50,984 nt of DNA from Burkholderia dolosa (GCF_902499135.1 NZ_CABVPR010000043.1:1-50984), one strand, 5' to 3'; shown: positions 1 through 12,423, counted from the first letter of the stretch. Numbers and translations: made by a program. Notes: a model not told the origin generated them from the letters alone.

Positions 1-675
1 GGCCGCGGGCGTCGGCTGCTCGGGCGGCGGCGCAGCGGCCCCCGCCGCCCCGTCGCCCGACGCCGCGGGCTGCATGCCCGGCTGCGCCATCGCGAGACTC
101 GCGAGCTGATTGAATTGCGCCTGCAGCAGGTTCCACCAGCCGGCCGGGTCGAACGCCTGCGGCGCGGCGCCACCTTCCGGCGACGCATCAGAACCGGCCG
201 CATCGCCGCCCGACGTAGCTGACGCAGCCGCCGCGGACGCCGCCGCATCCGGCTGTCGCGGCGCTTCGCCGAGCGGCGCGGATGCGGCCTTCGCGGCCGC
301 CGTCGCCGCATCTTCGGCCGCCGACATCGAGCTTTGCGCGAACGCGCCGAACGCGCGCAGCGTCGCGAGCGTCGCGCGCTGCACTTCGAGCGCCTGGATC
401 GCGGACTGCAGCATCCCGAGATTAAGCTTCAGCCACTGCTCGACCGCGCGCAGATCGGTGATCCGCTTGTCGAGCTCCTCGACGCTCGTGAGCGGTGCCA
501 TCATGTCGGACATCGCCGACAGCGACGGCGGCAGCCCCGCGGGCGCGCCGGGAAACGGCGCCATTGCGCCGAACGGCGACATCCGCATCATTTCCCACAT
601 CCGGTCGAGCATGTCGGCGGGCTGGAAGCCGGCAAAGCCGGCGAAAGGATTGGAGCCGGAGGCATCAGTCGTCAT
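1..675 (-). CDS. phaM: PhaM-type polyhydroxyalkanoate granule-associated protein (partial, C-terminus beyond left edge)
   Basis: The minus frame is open from an ATG at 673-675 to the window edge: 225 codons and no stop. The N-terminus reads MTTDASGSNPFAGFAGFQ and continues with DMLDRMWEMMRMSPFG. A central helical stretch (LTSVEELDKRITDLRAVEQW) is followed by an Ala/Pro-rich linker holding the segment PAGWWNLLQAQFNQLA. This layout matches the PhaM family. In Ralstonia/Cupriavidus PhaM binds the PHB synthase and DNA and links granules to the nucleoid; whether it does so here is inference. The family's Lys/Ala-rich C-terminal tail would lie off the window. The 77 bp down to the neighbouring hydratase gene show no functional link between the two. 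Confidence 0.85.
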   Translation of the reverse strand, partial: MTTDASGSNPFAGFAGFQPADMLDRMWEMMRMSPFGAMAPFPGAPAGLPPSLSAMSDMMAPLTSVEELDKRITDLRAVEQWLKLNLGMLQSAIQALEVQRATLATLRAFGAFAQSSMSAAEDAATAAAKAASAPLGEAPRQPDAAASAAAASATSGGDAAGSDASPEGGAAPQAFDPAGWWNLLQAQFNQLASLAMAQPGMQPAASGDGAAGAAAPPPEQPTPAA

Positions 676-751
676 ACGGGCATCCTGGTTGGCTGGGGAG
701 CGGGCGGCCGGCATGCGCTGCACGGCCGCCGTGGTTCGATCATAGCGCGCG

Positions 752-1579
752 TCAGAACGGCGCGTCGCCGCGGAAATCGGGCGGCCGCCGCTCGCGCAGC
801 GAACGGACGCCTTCGTGCACGTCCGGTCCGGAAAAGCCCATGAATTCGAGCGCGAGCGACGTATCGAACGCGGGCCCGGCGGTGCGCAGCCAGTTGTTCA
901 GCGCGTACTTCGTCCAGCGGATCGCCGTCTGCGATCCGTTCGCCAGGCGCTCGGCCACTTCGTACGCCTTCGGCAGCAGATCGGCGGGCTCCACCGCGAG
1001 CGATACGAGACCGATCCGCTCGGCTTCGTCGCCGCTCACCGGCTCGCACAGCAGCAGGTAGTACTTCGCCTTCGCCATCCCGCACAGCAGCGGCCACACG
1101 ATCGCCGCGTGATCGCCGGCCGCGACGCCGAGCCGCGTATGGCCGTCGATGATGCGCGCGTCCTTCGCGGCGATCGAGATGTCGGCGAGCAGCCCCGCGA
1201 CGAGCCCTGCGCCCACAGCCGGCCCGTGCATCGCCGACACGATCGGCTTGCTGCAGTTGATCACGTTGTACACGAGGTCGCGCGCCTCGCGCCACACGCG
1301 CGCACGCACGTCGAAGTCGTTCGCCATCTGCTCGACGAGCGCGAGATCGCCGCCCGCGGAGAAGCCCTTGCCTTCGCCGCGGATCACCGCGACGCGCGTG
1401 TCGGGGTCGCGGTCGACGTCGCGCCAGATGTCGGCGAGCTCGCGATGCATGCGCGCGTCGGCCGTCGCGAGGCCGCTGCGGTTCGCGCCCTCGCCGCTCA
1501 TCACGATGTCGAGCACGCCGTGGTCGCGGCGCGTCACCTTCAGTGCTTCGTAACTGCCGTATGCGGCGAGATCGGCCAT
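752..1579 (-). CDS. enoyl-CoA hydratase/isomerase family protein
   Basis: This is a 275-aa crotonase-fold protein that begins [19 protein letters not shown]. The start at 1579 is chosen because AAGGAG lies 7 bases upstream; the frame stays open far upstream only as a shadow of the next gene. The oxyanion-hole segment [17 protein letters not shown] (about residues 70-86) and the second loop [20 protein letters not shown] are present. At the usual catalytic glutamate loop I read [14 protein letters not shown], with Asp where hydratases often carry Glu. The exact reaction (hydratase, isomerase or decarboxylase) is therefore uncertain. It would act on an acyl-CoA in the cytoplasm. The fumarylacetoacetate hydrolase gene upstream on the same strand and the divergent IclR regulator suggest aromatic or organic-acid catabolism, but the 209-bp gap means co-transcription is not assured. 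Confidence 0.85.
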   Translation of the reverse strand: MADLAAYGSYEALKVTRRDHGVLDIVMSGEGANRSGLATADARMHRELADIWRDVDRDPDTRVAVIRGEGKGFSAGGDLALVEQMANDFDVRARVWREARDLVYNVINCSKPIVSAMHGPAVGAGLVAGLLADISIAAKDARIIDGHTRLGVAAGDHAAIVWPLLCGMAKAKYYLLLCEPVSGDEAERIGLVSLAVEPADLLPKAYEVAERLANGSQTAIRWTKYALNNWLRTAGPAFDTSLALEFMGFSGPDVHEGVRSLRERRPPDFRGDAPF

Positions 1580-1788
1580 GCGCGGCTCCTTGCTGGGTCT
1601 GTTTCGATCGGGAACGCGCGTGCGCAGCCGCGACAACGGTCGCATGCGATGCGCATCGCTGCGCGGCGAGCGGGCGCGTGCGTGCCTGAATCGAGTGTAG
1701 TCAAGCGCGCGCGGCCGAGCATCGGGCGAAACCCGGCGCGCGGCGCGGCCGCGCTTCGCGCTTCGCGCGTTCGCGTGCGCGGCGCGCG

Positions 1789-2781
1789 TCAAGCCGCGCC
1801 GTCCGGCGGCGCGACCGACTGCTCGATCGCACCGAAGATCGACTTGCCGGCCGCATCGAACATCTCGATGCGCACGGTGTCGCCGTAGCGCATGAATTCG
1901 GTCTGCGGCGCGCCGTGCTCGATCGTCTCGAGGCAGCGCTTCTCGGCGATGCAGCAGTAGCCGCGCTTCGCGTCCTTGTTCGACACCGTGCCCGAGCCGA
2001 CGATCGAGCCGGCGCGCAGGTTGCGCGTCTTCGCCGCATGCGCGATCAATTGACCGAAGTGGAACACCATGTCCGTGCCGGCGTCCGGCTGGCCGACTTT
2101 CTTGCCGTTCCAGTGAACGATCATCGGCCGGTGCATGCGGCCGTCGTGCCATGCGTCGCCGAGTTCGTCGGGCGTCACGGCGACCGGCGCGAAAGCGGTG
2201 GCCGGCTTGCTCTGGAAGAAGCCGAAGCCTTTCGCGAGCTCGGCCGGAATCAGATTGCGCAGCGACACGTCGTTCACGAGCGTGACGAGCCGCACGGCCT
2301 TCAGCGCGTCGTCGGGCGACGTGCTCATCGGCACGTCGCCGGTGATCACCGCGACTTCGGCTTCGAAGTCGATGCCCCATGCTTCGGACGGACACACGAT
2401 GTCGTCGCGCGCGCCGAGGAAATCGTCGCTGCCGCCCTGGTACATCAGCGGATCGGTCCAGAACTCGGGCGGCATCTCGGCGCCGCGCGCGCGGCGCACC
2501 AGCTCGACGTGATTCACGTATGCGGAGCCGTCGGCCCACTGGAACGCGCGCGGCAGCGGCGCCATGCAGTTGGCCGCATCGAACGCGAACGCGTTGCGCG
2601 CGCGGCCGTGGTTCAGCGCGTCGTACAGCTCGCGCAGCTGCGGCGCGTAGAACGCCCAGTCGTCGAGGACGCGCTGCAGCGTCGGCGCGATCGCGTCGGC
2701 GATCGCCGCGGTGTGCAGGTCGCGCGATACGACGATCAGCTGGCCGTCGCGCGTGCCGTCCTTCAGCGAAGCAAGTTTCAT
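1789..2781 (-). CDS. fumarylacetoacetate hydrolase (FAH) family protein
   Basis: A 330-aa protein beginning [21 protein letters not shown]. It has a short N-terminal domain and then the FAH catalytic fold. The metal-binding segment [16 protein letters not shown] (about residues 136-151) supplies the acidic ligands, and NDVSLRNLI and GSGTVSNKD are typical of the family. FAH-fold enzymes cleave C-C bonds in fumarylacetoacetate or acylpyruvates at the end of tyrosine, homogentisate or gentisate degradation. Length and N-terminus fit the bacterial fumarylacetoacetase-like branch, but the substrate cannot be assigned from sequence. It is divergent from an IclR-type regulator 127 bp away, a common arrangement for a catabolic gene controlled by its neighbour. 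Confidence 0.85.
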   Translation of the reverse strand: MKLASLKDGTRDGQLIVVSRDLHTAAIADAIAPTLQRVLDDWAFYAPQLRELYDALNHGRARNAFAFDAANCMAPLPRAFQWADGSAYVNHVELVRRARGAEMPPEFWTDPLMYQGGSDDFLGARDDIVCPSEAWGIDFEAEVAVITGDVPMSTSPDDALKAVRLVTLVNDVSLRNLIPAELAKGFGFFQSKPATAFAPVAVTPDELGDAWHDGRMHRPMIVHWNGKKVGQPDAGTDMVFHFGQLIAHAAKTRNLRAGSIVGSGTVSNKDAKRGYCCIAEKRCLETIEHGAPQTEFMRYGDTVRIEMFDAAGKSIFGAIEQSVAPPDGAA

Positions 2782-2908
2782 AGCGGGAGTCTGCCGTTGT
2801 AGTGACGATGGAGGGAATCTATTTTACGATGGTGAATCCGTGCGCCGCGCAACGATCGGGCGCGCCGCTTCCGTTCGATCCTAGCCGCGTTTTTTCGCCT
2901 CGCTGCCC
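2782..2908. promoter_or_regulatory. divergent FAH / IclR promoter region
   Basis: This 127-bp spacer separates the divergent FAH gene (minus) and iclR (plus). On the minus strand TAAAAT (2826-2821) lies about 40 bases before the FAH start and could be a -10 box. The heptamer ACGATGG occurs twice as a direct repeat (about 2804-2810 and 2826-2832), flanking the AT-rich patch. IclR-family regulators often bind between their own gene and the target. The repeat as operator is inference only. Confidence 0.35.
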
Positions 2909-3775
2909 ATGCCTGCCAGCCCGCCTCCCGACGACGATCTCGTCGACCCCGACACCGACGACGCCGCGTCCGGCGACAACGGCGAAAAGGTCCGCTCCGG
3001 CATCCAGTCGATCGAGGTCGGCTTCCGGCTGCTCGACGTGCTGACGAGCGAGCCGCGCGCGATGATGCTGCGCGACCTCGCGCAGCGCGCGGGCATGAGC
3101 CCTGCGAAGGCGCACCGCTATCTGGTCAGCTTCTCACGGCTCGGCGTCGTGTCGCAGGATCCCGTGTCGGGACGCTACGAGCTCGGCGGCTTCGCGCTGC
3201 AGATGGGGCTCGCGCGGCTCGCGCGCGTCGACGGCGTGAAGCTCGCGCGGATCGCGCTGACCGAATTCCGCGACCGGCTCGATCAGACGGTCGGCATCGC
3301 GGTGTGGGGCAATCAGGGGCCGACGATCGTCCACTGGATGGAATCGAGCCATCCCGCGAAGGCGTCGCTGAAGCTTGGCGACGTGATGCCGCTGCTCGGC
3401 TCCGCGACCGGGCTGCTGTTCGCCGCGTACCTGCCGCGCAGCAAGACCGCGGCGATGATCGAGCGCGAGCTCGCCGACACGCGCCGCTCGCCGCATCATG
3501 GCGGCCCGCGCACGCTGGAAGAAGTCGAAGCGGTACTCGCGGACGTGCGCAAGCATCAGGCCGCGCGCGTCGAAGGGATGCTGCTGCCGACGATCCACGC
3601 GTTCTGCATGCCGGTGTTCGACGCGGTCGGCGAGCTGGCGCTCGCGATCGTCGCGCTCGGGCAGGAAGGCACGTTCGACATCGCGTGGGGCGGCGAAATC
3701 GACACCGCGCTGCGCGCGTGCGCGCAAAAGCTCTCTTACGAACTCGGCTATAGTTCGGACGCGCGCGACGCGTAG
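2909..3775 (+). CDS. IclR family transcriptional regulator
   Basis: A 288-aa protein. An acidic N-terminal extension (to about residue 27) is followed by a winged helix-turn-helix: GIQSIEVGFRLLDVLTSEPR, then MLRDLAQRAGMSPAKAHRYL. The C-terminal IclR effector-binding domain includes LGSATGLLFAAYLP, MLLPTIHAFCMPVFD and LALAIVALGQ. IclR proteins are cytoplasmic, usually dimeric or tetrameric, and sense small aromatic or organic acids. Its position divergent from the FAH gene suggests it controls that gene and perhaps the hydratase. No strong ribosome-binding site precedes the ATG, so the start could move within the acidic extension. Confidence 0.9.
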   Translation: MPASPPPDDDLVDPDTDDAASGDNGEKVRSGIQSIEVGFRLLDVLTSEPRAMMLRDLAQRAGMSPAKAHRYLVSFSRLGVVSQDPVSGRYELGGFALQMGLARLARVDGVKLARIALTEFRDRLDQTVGIAVWGNQGPTIVHWMESSHPAKASLKLGDVMPLLGSATGLLFAAYLPRSKTAAMIERELADTRRSPHHGGPRTLEEVEAVLADVRKHQAARVEGMLLPTIHAFCMPVFDAVGELALAIVALGQEGTFDIAWGGEIDTALRACAQKLSYELGYSSDARDA

Positions 3776-3888
3776 CACGCTGCACGGCGCGCGCGATGCA
3801 TCGCGAACGCGTCGCGCATCCCGCGGTCCGACGCCTGTGGCTCGCCGTACGTGCCGCCGAATCACCGCTCAACCCGTTCCGATTGCCG

Positions 3889-5265
3889 ATGTCGCGTGCC
3901 GATACCCGTTTTCGCCATACCTCGCCGCGCCGCTGGCTGCGTGCGGGCGTCGCGCTCGTCGTCGTGCTGGTACTGCACGCGCTCGCCGCATCGTGGCTCG
4001 TGCACAATCGCGAATCGTTCACGCCGCCCGACGCCGCCGACGTGCCGGTGCAGGTCGAGCTGCTGAAGCCGCAGCCGATCGAGCGCCGGCCGGCAGCCGC
4101 CGCGCCGAAGCCGGCCGAGCGCGCCGCGGCGCCGGCGCCGAAACCGGCCGCGCCGCAGCCCGCAGAGTCTCGCGAACCGGTGCTCACGTCGACGCAGACG
4201 GACGAACGCGGCGAACCGCCGCCCGCCGCGTCGGCGGCGAGCGCTGCATCGGGCACATCGGGTGCGTCGGGCACGCAGCCCGCATCGGCCGCCGGCGCAG
4301 GCAGCGCGGCGACGCCCGGCCCCGCGACGAACGGCGTCAAATTCTCGGTGCCGCCGTCGGCCGACCTGCAGTACGACACGTTCTACAACGGTATGCAAAA
4401 CATGATCGGCACGATCCACTGGCGCACCGACGGGCGGACCTACGATCTGTCCGTGTCGATGCCGGTGCCGTTCGTCGGCCCGTTCAACTATCGGAGCGAG
4501 GGCCGCATCGACGCGTTCGGCATCGCGCCCGACCGCTATGTCGAGCAGCGCGGCAGGCGACCCGAGGACATCGCGATCTTCAACCGCGAGATCCACCAGG
4601 TCGTGTTCACGCGCACGCCGAACAATGCGCCGCTGCCGGACGGCGTGCAGGACCGCTTCAGCATGCTGATCCAGCTGTCGGCCCTCGTGCGCGGCAATCC
4701 GTCCGCGTACAAGCCCGGCGTCACGCAGCAGTTTTTCGTGATCGACAACAACAGCGGCGAAACGTGGCCGATCGCGGTGATCGGCGACGAGCGCGTGCAG
4801 ACGCAGGCAGGCATCGTCGATGCGCGGCATTTCATGCGGCTGCCGCGCCGCGACGGCGACACGCGCCGCATCGACATGTGGCTCGCCCCGTCGCTCGGCT
4901 GGCTGCCGGTTCGACTCGTGCAGACCGAGCCGAACGGCGCGCAGATCGAGCTGCTGTGGCATGGCGCGCTCACGCCGCCGGGCGCGGGCGCGGACGTTGC
5001 ACCGGAACGGCGCACGACGGACGCGCCCGCGGGCGCGTCGACGCCTGCGTCGCCATCGCCATCGCCATCGCCATCGCCATCGCCATCGCCATCGCCATCG
5101 CCATCGCCATCGCCATCGGCTTCGGCTTCGGCTTCGGCTTCGGCTTCGGCTTCGGCTTCGGCATCGCCATCGGCTTCGGCTTCGGCTTCGCCATCGGCAG
5201 AATCGACACAGTCGCCGCCCGCCGCCGCGCCGTCGGGGCCTTCGGCACCGGCTTCCGCGCCGTGA
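3889..5265 (+). CDS. DUF3108 domain protein, membrane-anchored, with Ser-Pro/Ser-Ala repeat tail
   Basis: A 458-aa protein. I place the start at MSRADTRFRHTSPRRWLRAG because a hydrophobic anchor (about residues 19-38, VALVVVLVLHALAASWLV) follows directly; an upstream in-frame ATG at 3796 would add 31 unlikely residues. After the anchor comes a Pro/Ala-rich linker (about 45-145) that could span the periplasm. The DUF3108 domain follows (about 150-365, from GVKFSVPPSADLQYDTFYNG to LPVRLVQTEPNGAQIELLWHG). The tail is a low-complexity Ser-Pro then Ser-Ala run encoded by hexanucleotide repeats, ending in Pro/Ala. The function of DUF3108 is not established; an envelope location is inference from the anchor. 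The tail length probably varies between strains. Confidence 0.8.
   Translation: MSRADTRFRHTSPRRWLRAGVALVVVLVLHALAASWLVHNRESFTPPDAADVPVQVELLKPQPIERRPAAAAPKPAERAAAPAPKPAAPQPAESREPVLTSTQTDERGEPPPAASAASAASGTSGASGTQPASAAGAGSAATPGPATNGVKFSVPPSADLQYDTFYNGMQNMIGTIHWRTDGRTYDLSVSMPVPFVGPFNYRSEGRIDAFGIAPDRYVEQRGRRPEDIAIFNREIHQVVFTRTPNNAPLPDGVQDRFSMLIQLSALVRGNPSAYKPGVTQQFFVIDNNSGETWPIAVIGDERVQTQAGIVDARHFMRLPRRDGDTRRIDMWLAPSLGWLPVRLVQTEPNGAQIELLWHGALTPPGAGADVAPERRTTDAPAGASTPASPSPSPSPSPSPSPSPSPSPSPSASASASASASASASASPSASASASPSAESTQSPPAAAPSGPSAPASAP
5050..5197 (+). repeat. in-frame hexanucleotide microsatellite (TCGCCA)n / (TCGGCT)n
   Basis: About 11 tandem TCGCCA units (5050 to about 5117) are followed by about 8 TCGGCT units and then a mixed tail of both. 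All lie inside the DUF3108 gene and encode (Ser-Pro)n then (Ser-Ala)n. The 6-bp period keeps the reading frame, so slippage would change tail length but not switch the gene off. Confidence 0.95.
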
Positions 5266-5394
5266 ACGTGCCCGAATCGGCAATTTCGACCGATTAAAGT
5301 CCCGCGTGAAATAGCCGATGACATTCTTTAACAACTATTTCAGTCCACGGACCGACAATAAGAAACGTTTGATAGACATCGGCTTCTAACCGAT

Positions 5395-5422
5395 ACACCC
5401 CACGCACGCGGGAACGGGGTGT
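5395..5422 (+). promoter_or_regulatory. possible leader hairpin upstream of the DUF3567 gene
   Basis: ACACCCC (5395-5401) pairs with GGGGTGT (5416-5422) around a 14-base loop, in the 242-bp spacer before the DUF3567 start. No poly-U tract follows, so it is not a simple terminator. A role in the 5' leader is speculative. I see nothing else clear in 5266-5507. Confidence 0.3.
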
Positions 5423-5507
5423 GCAGCGCAAGCCCCTTGAAACCGGCAACGCCTGCCCCACGTATGGGACAACAAGGCCAGATGCCACTGCGAAGAGGAG
5501 TGCCGCC

Positions 5508-5765
5508 ATGCAAATGATCTACAACAGCCCCAACTACTGCGTCGTCGAGTTCGCGCCGCAGGCCGGCCACCATCTGATGAATGCCGGCGGATACGAAATC
5601 GTCGACAAGAACGCGCAGCGCGAGATCTTCATCGACGGCGAGCTCGCCGAACGCTTCCGCGCGCACGTGAAGCAGCTGATCGAGGAAGAACCGTCGCTCG
5701 ATGAAGTCGACGAATTCCTGGGGCAATTCGACAGCCTGATGATGATGCCGGTCGTGCTGCACTGA
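5508..5765 (+). CDS. DUF3567 family protein
   Basis: An 85-aa protein. The ATG at 5508 is chosen over the upstream in-frame start at 5421 because AGAGGAG lies 7 bases before it and the product MQMIYNSPNYCVVEFAPQ is a typical start of this small betaproteobacterial family. It is acidic and ends DEFLGQFDSLMMMPVVLH. No catalytic motif is visible and the function is unknown. It stands alone, with an intrinsic terminator about 85 bp downstream, so it is probably monocistronic. Confidence 0.85.
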   Translation: MQMIYNSPNYCVVEFAPQAGHHLMNAGGYEIVDKNAQREIFIDGELAERFRAHVKQLIEEEPSLDEVDEFLGQFDSLMMMPVVLH

Positions 5766-5848
5766 CCGGCCGCGGCCCGGCGCGCGAAGCGGCCAAGCCG
5801 CTCGTCTTCGCCACCGTTGCGCGCGGCGCCGCGCGCACTCCGATCATG

Positions 5849-5880
5849 CCCCCGCCCGGCCGCCGGACGGGGGTTTTCGT
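5849..5880 (+). terminator. intrinsic terminator after the DUF3567 gene
   Basis: A GC-rich inverted repeat (CCCCCGCCCGG, short loop, CCGGACGGGGG, with one mispaired position) is followed by TTTTCGTTT. Confidence 0.75.
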
Positions 5881-6043
5881 TTCCGAAGCGCGCACGCGGC
5901 GCGGTGCGCACAGGTTGCGCATACAACGCTCGCCATTCCACACGCGACACCGGCTCGAAACGTCGCGCCGCGTGCAATCCGCGTGCCGCTTCCCGCGGGC
6001 CGGCGCGCCCGCGCCGCGCCCGGCGGTGCGCCGGCGCAGCAGC

Positions 6044-6049
6044 TACAAT
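6044..6049 (+). promoter_or_regulatory. candidate -10 box for metH
   Basis: TACAAT lies 33 bp before the metH start, preceded by GC and followed by a purine-rich start region. No good -35 is visible at 17 bp. I looked for a cobalamin, SAM or SAH riboswitch in 5881-6081 and could not recognise one. Confidence 0.4.
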
Positions 6050-6081
6050 GACGGTTTTCCCGTTTTCGACGGTCCCCCGCC

Positions 6082-7152
6082 ATGTCTGCGACTCCTTCCG
6101 CCGCTTCCGCCGCCCCGCTCGACGCGCACTACACGCGCGGCGCCGAACTGCCCGCGCTGCTGAATTCGCGCATCCTGATCCTCGACGGCGCGATGGGCAC
6201 GATGATCCAGCGCTACAAGCTCGACGAGGCCGCGTATCGCGGCGAGCGCTTCAAGGATTTTCCGCGCGACGTGAAGGGCAACAACGAGCTGCTGTCGATC
6301 ACGCAGCCGCAGGTGATCCGCGAAATTCACGATCAATATTTCGCGGCCGGCGCGGACATCGTCGAAACCAACACGTTCGGCGCGACGTCGGTCGCGCAGG
6401 CCGACTACGGGATGGAAGACCTCGTCGTCGAGATGAACGTCGCGTCGGCGAAGCTCGCGCGCGAATCGGCCGCGAAGTACGCGACGCCGGACAAGCCGCG
6501 CTTCGTCGCGGGCGCGATCGGCCCGACGCCGAAGACGGCAAGCATCTCGCCGGACGTCAACGATCCGGGCGCGCGCAACGTCACGTTCGACGAGCTGCGC
6601 GACGCGTACTACACGCAGGCGAAGGCGCTGCTCGACGGCGGCGTCGACCTGTTCCTCGTCGAGACGATCTTCGACACGCTGAACGCGAAAGCCGCGCTGT
6701 TCGCGCTCGACCAGCTGTTCGAAGACACCGGCGAACGGCTGCCGATCATGATCTCCGGCACGGTGACCGACGCGTCGGGCCGCATTCTGTCGGGCCAGAC
6801 CGTCGAGGCGTTCTGGAATTCGCTGCGCCATGCGAAGCCGCTCACGTTCGGGCTGAACTGCGCGCTCGGCGCGGCGCTGATGCGCCCGTACATCGCCGAG
6901 CTCGCGAAGCTGTGCGACACCTACGTGTCGTGCTACCCGAACGCGGGCCTGCCGAACCCGATGGCCGACACCGGCTTCGACGAGACGCCCGACGTCACGT
7001 CGGGCCTGCTGAAGGAATTCGCGCAGGCCGGCCTCGTGAACCTCGCGGGCGGCTGCTGCGGCACGACGCCCGAGCACATCGCGGAGATCGCGAAGGCGCT
7101 CGCCGACGTGAAGCCGCGCCGCTGGCCGAGCCAGTACAGCGAAGCCGCCTGA
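6082..7152 (+). CDS. metH: methionine synthase, homocysteine-binding subunit (first half of split MetH)
   Basis: A 356-aa protein containing only the homocysteine S-methyltransferase barrel. [15 protein letters not shown] (about 31-45) opens the domain. The zinc ligands are Cys260 (GLNCALGA) and Cys325-Cys326 (GGCCGT), which activate the homocysteine thiol. In E. coli this domain is the N-terminal quarter of one roughly 1,227-aa chain; here it stops at residue 356 and the rest is in the next gene 43 bp downstream on the same strand. The two products presumably assemble to transfer the methyl group from methylcobalamin to homocysteine in the cytoplasm. The split form is common in Burkholderiales and is not a frameshift: both genes have clean ends. 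Confidence 0.95.
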   Translation: MSATPSAASAAPLDAHYTRGAELPALLNSRILILDGAMGTMIQRYKLDEAAYRGERFKDFPRDVKGNNELLSITQPQVIREIHDQYFAAGADIVETNTFGATSVAQADYGMEDLVVEMNVASAKLARESAAKYATPDKPRFVAGAIGPTPKTASISPDVNDPGARNVTFDELRDAYYTQAKALLDGGVDLFLVETIFDTLNAKAALFALDQLFEDTGERLPIMISGTVTDASGRILSGQTVEAFWNSLRHAKPLTFGLNCALGAALMRPYIAELAKLCDTYVSCYPNAGLPNPMADTGFDETPDVTSGLLKEFAQAGLVNLAGGCCGTTPEHIAEIAKALADVKPRRWPSQYSEAA

Positions 7153-7195
7153 TCCGATCGCCCCACCGCCCTTCATCACACGAATTCGCACCGCC

Positions 7196-9913
<2,718 letters not shown>

Positions 9914-9936
9914 TCCGCCGTTTGGTCAGACGAAAC

Positions 9937-9966
9937 GAAAAGCCCGCTCGAGAGCGGGCTTTTTTG
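9937..9966. terminator. intrinsic terminator between metH and the DUF1840 gene
   Basis: A perfect 9-bp stem, AGCCCGCTC / GAGCGGGCT (9941-9960), has a GA turn and a T-run on the plus side. The minus side reads TTTTCGTTT, so it may also serve the convergent DUF1840 gene. Confidence 0.9.
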
Positions 9967-10000
9967 CATTCCTGCGCGGCCTGCCGCCGCTCGACGGCGC

Positions 10001-10324
10001 TCAGAAGCCCCAGTGCACGTCGGCCTGAGCGGCCTTCGCTTCGCGCAGCATCGTGAGGAACGGCGCGACACGCTGCGCGAGACTCGGCGGCACTTCGTGG
10101 TGCGCGTGGTCGGCTTCGTCCTCGTGGTAATGGCCGGCGTGCTCGGCGCGCTCCTGCTTCGCCTGCGCGACCGCGTCTTCCAGCTTCGCGATCGCGTGGT
10201 CGAGTTCTTCGTGCGTAATCACGCCGCGCTCGCCGAGCTGCTTGCCGACGAGGCCCAGCACGTACACGGCGAAATCCTTCAGCACGTCGAGATCCTGTGC
10301 CGCCTTGCTCTTGAACGTAATCAT
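10001..10324 (-). CDS. DUF1840 domain protein
   Basis: A 107-aa protein beginning MITFKSKAAQDLDVLKDFAVYVL. The start at 10324 is set by AAGGGA about 7 bases upstream; the longer frame to 10507 lacks such a site. A helical body (LGLVGKQLGERGVITHEELDHAIAKLEDAV) is followed by a His/Glu-rich segment (HAGHYHEDEADHAHHE) that could bind metal, and a conserved-looking end, LREAKAAQADVHWGF. The family is common in beta- and gammaproteobacteria and has no assigned function that I know of. It is divergent from argS and convergent with metH. Confidence 0.8.
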   Translation of the reverse strand: MITFKSKAAQDLDVLKDFAVYVLGLVGKQLGERGVITHEELDHAIAKLEDAVAQAKQERAEHAGHYHEDEADHAHHEVPPSLAQRVAPFLTMLREAKAAQADVHWGF

Positions 10325-10524
10325 GACAATTCCCTTTTCATCTTGTTGTGCCTGCGCGGCGAGGTTGGGGAACGCCGGCAGGCCGGCGTCCGGCCTCGCG
10401 GACGCGGGGCGCCTGAGCGGCATATTAGCACCTGTTAAAATTCTGCGATCCCTGAAACGCGCGCTTAAAAAGCCCGCCGGCGCGCCGGCATTTCCGGCCG
10501 CCACCAACGAAGCCTCCTACCAGC

Positions 10525-12306
10525 ATGCTGCCAGCACACAAACAGACTCTCGAAGCCCTGCTCGCGGATAGCGTCAAGCAGGTCGCACACGCGCTGAAAG
10601 GCGCCGACGCGGCGTTCGTCCCCCCGGCCATCACGCTGGAGCGCCCGAAGGTCGCCGCGCACGGCGACGTCGCGTGCAACGTCGCGATGCAGCTCGCGAA
10701 GCCGCTCGGCACGAACCCGCGCCAGCTTGCCGAGCAGATCGTCGCGGCCGTCAACGCGCATCCGGCCGCGCAAGGGCTCGTCGAAGCCGCCGAGATCGCC
10801 GGCCCCGGCTTCATCAACCTGCGTCTGACGGCCGCCGCGAAGCAGGCGGTGATCGGCGCCGTATTCGCGCAAGGCAGCGCGTTCGGCACGTCCGACCGCG
10901 AGAAGGGCAAGCGGGTGCTGCTCGAATTCGTGTCCGCGAACCCGACCGGCCCGCTGCACGTCGGCCACGGCCGTCAGGCCGCGCTCGGCGACGTGCTCGC
11001 GAACGTGATCGCGAGCCAGGGCTACGCGGTGCATCGCGAGTTCTACTACAACGACGCCGGCGTGCAGATCGGCAACCTCGCGATCTCGACGCAGGCGCGC
11101 GCGCGCGGCCTGAAGCCGGGCGACGCGGGCTGGCCGGAAGCCGCGTACAACGGCGAATACATCGCCGACATCGCGCGCGACTACATGAACTGCGAGACGG
11201 TCGCCGCGAAGGACGGCGAGCCCGTGAAGGGCGCGGGCGACGTGGACGATCTCGACGCGATCCGCAAGTTCGCGGTCGCCTATCTGCGCCACGAGCAGGA
11301 CATGGATCTGCAGGCGTTCGGCGTGAAGTTCGACCAGTACTACCTCGAGTCGTCGCTGTACAGCGAAGGCCGTGTCGAGAAGACGGTCGACGCGCTGATC
11401 AAGGCCGGCATGACGTACGAGCAGGACGGCGCGCTGTGGCTGCGCACGACCGACGAAGGCGACGACAAGGACCGCGTGATGCGCAAGTCCGACGGCACGT
11501 ACACGTACTTCGTGCCGGACGTCGCGTATCACGTGACGAAGTGGGAGCGCGGCTTCACGAAGGTCATCAACATCCAGGGCTCCGATCACCACGGCACGAT
11601 CGCGCGCGTGCGCGCGGGCCTGCAGGGCCTGCACATCGGAATTCCGAAAGGCTATCCCGACTACGTGCTGCACAAGATGGTCACCGTGATGCGCGACGGC
11701 CAGGAAGTGAAGATCTCGAAGCGCGCGGGCAGCTACGTGACGGTGCGCGACCTGATCGAATGGTCGGGCGGCGCGGCGCCGGGCCAGGAAGCGGCGCCCG
11801 ATCTGATCGACGAAGCGACGATCACGCGCGGGCGCGACGCCGTGCGCTTCTTCCTGATCTCGCGCAAGGCCGACACCGAGTTCGTGTTCGACATCGATCT
11901 CGCGCTGAAACAGAACGACGAGAACCCGGTCTACTACGTGCAGTACGCGCATGCGCGGATCTGCTCGGTGCTGAACGAATGGCAGTCGCGCTACAACGGC
12001 GATCTCGCGCAGCTGCCGCATGCGGATCTGTCGCAGCTCACGAGCGCGCAGGCCGCATCGCTGATGCAGAAGCTCGCCGAGTATCCGGACATGCTCACGC
12101 ACGCGGCGAACGAACTGGCGCCGCACGCGGTTGCGTTCTACCTGCGCGATCTCGCTGGTGAATTCCACTCGTTCTACAATGCGGAGCGCGTGCTGGTCGA
12201 CGACGAAGCGCCGCGCAACGCGCGCGCCGCGCTGCTCGCCGCGACGCGTCAGGTGCTCGCGAACGGTCTGGCGATGCTCGGCGTGTCCGCGCCGGCCAAG
12301 ATGTAA
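10525..12306 (+). CDS. argS: arginine--tRNA ligase (ArgRS)
   Basis: A 593-aa class I aminoacyl-tRNA synthetase. The N-terminal additional domain (about 1-115) is followed by [19 protein letters not shown], which carries the HIGH-type signature as HVGH (about 141-144). Further on are [14 protein letters not shown], the segment around [10 protein letters not shown], and [16 protein letters not shown] near the KMSK position. The C-terminal DALR anticodon-binding domain (about 470-593) contains [17 protein letters not shown]. It charges tRNA-Arg with arginine in the cytoplasm. Length fits the family. No good Shine-Dalgarno is visible before the ATG. The SPOR gene follows after 117 bp. Confidence 0.97.
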   Translation: MLPAHKQTLEALLADSVKQVAHALKGADAAFVPPAITLERPKVAAHGDVACNVAMQLAKPLGTNPRQLAEQIVAAVNAHPAAQGLVEAAEIAGPGFINLRLTAAAKQAVIGAVFAQGSAFGTSDREKGKRVLLEFVSANPTGPLHVGHGRQAALGDVLANVIASQGYAVHREFYYNDAGVQIGNLAISTQARARGLKPGDAGWPEAAYNGEYIADIARDYMNCETVAAKDGEPVKGAGDVDDLDAIRKFAVAYLRHEQDMDLQAFGVKFDQYYLESSLYSEGRVEKTVDALIKAGMTYEQDGALWLRTTDEGDDKDRVMRKSDGTYTYFVPDVAYHVTKWERGFTKVINIQGSDHHGTIARVRAGLQGLHIGIPKGYPDYVLHKMVTVMRDGQEVKISKRAGSYVTVRDLIEWSGGAAPGQEAAPDLIDEATITRGRDAVRFFLISRKADTEFVFDIDLALKQNDENPVYYVQYAHARICSVLNEWQSRYNGDLAQLPHADLSQLTSAQAASLMQKLAEYPDMLTHAANELAPHAVAFYLRDLAGEFHSFYNAERVLVDDEAPRNARAALLAATRQVLANGLAMLGVSAPAKM

Positions 12307-12423
12307 AGCGGCGCGAAACGCGCAGCGCACGGCTGCGGCAGCGCGCGGCACGCAATTCCGCCACCGGATCGCGCGCCGCAGGCCGCAGCCCTTTCACGAT
12401 TCTTTTTGCAGGTGACTCAAGCA

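Noticed and set aside
5881-6081. Cobalamin, SAM or SAH riboswitch ahead of metH
   Set aside because: No recognisable conserved core could be read by eye; a covariance-model search would be needed.
10525-12161. Alternative long frames antisense or out of frame to argS and other genes
   Set aside because: High-GC codon bias leaves shadow frames open; their Arg/Ala/Gly-rich products have no domain signature.
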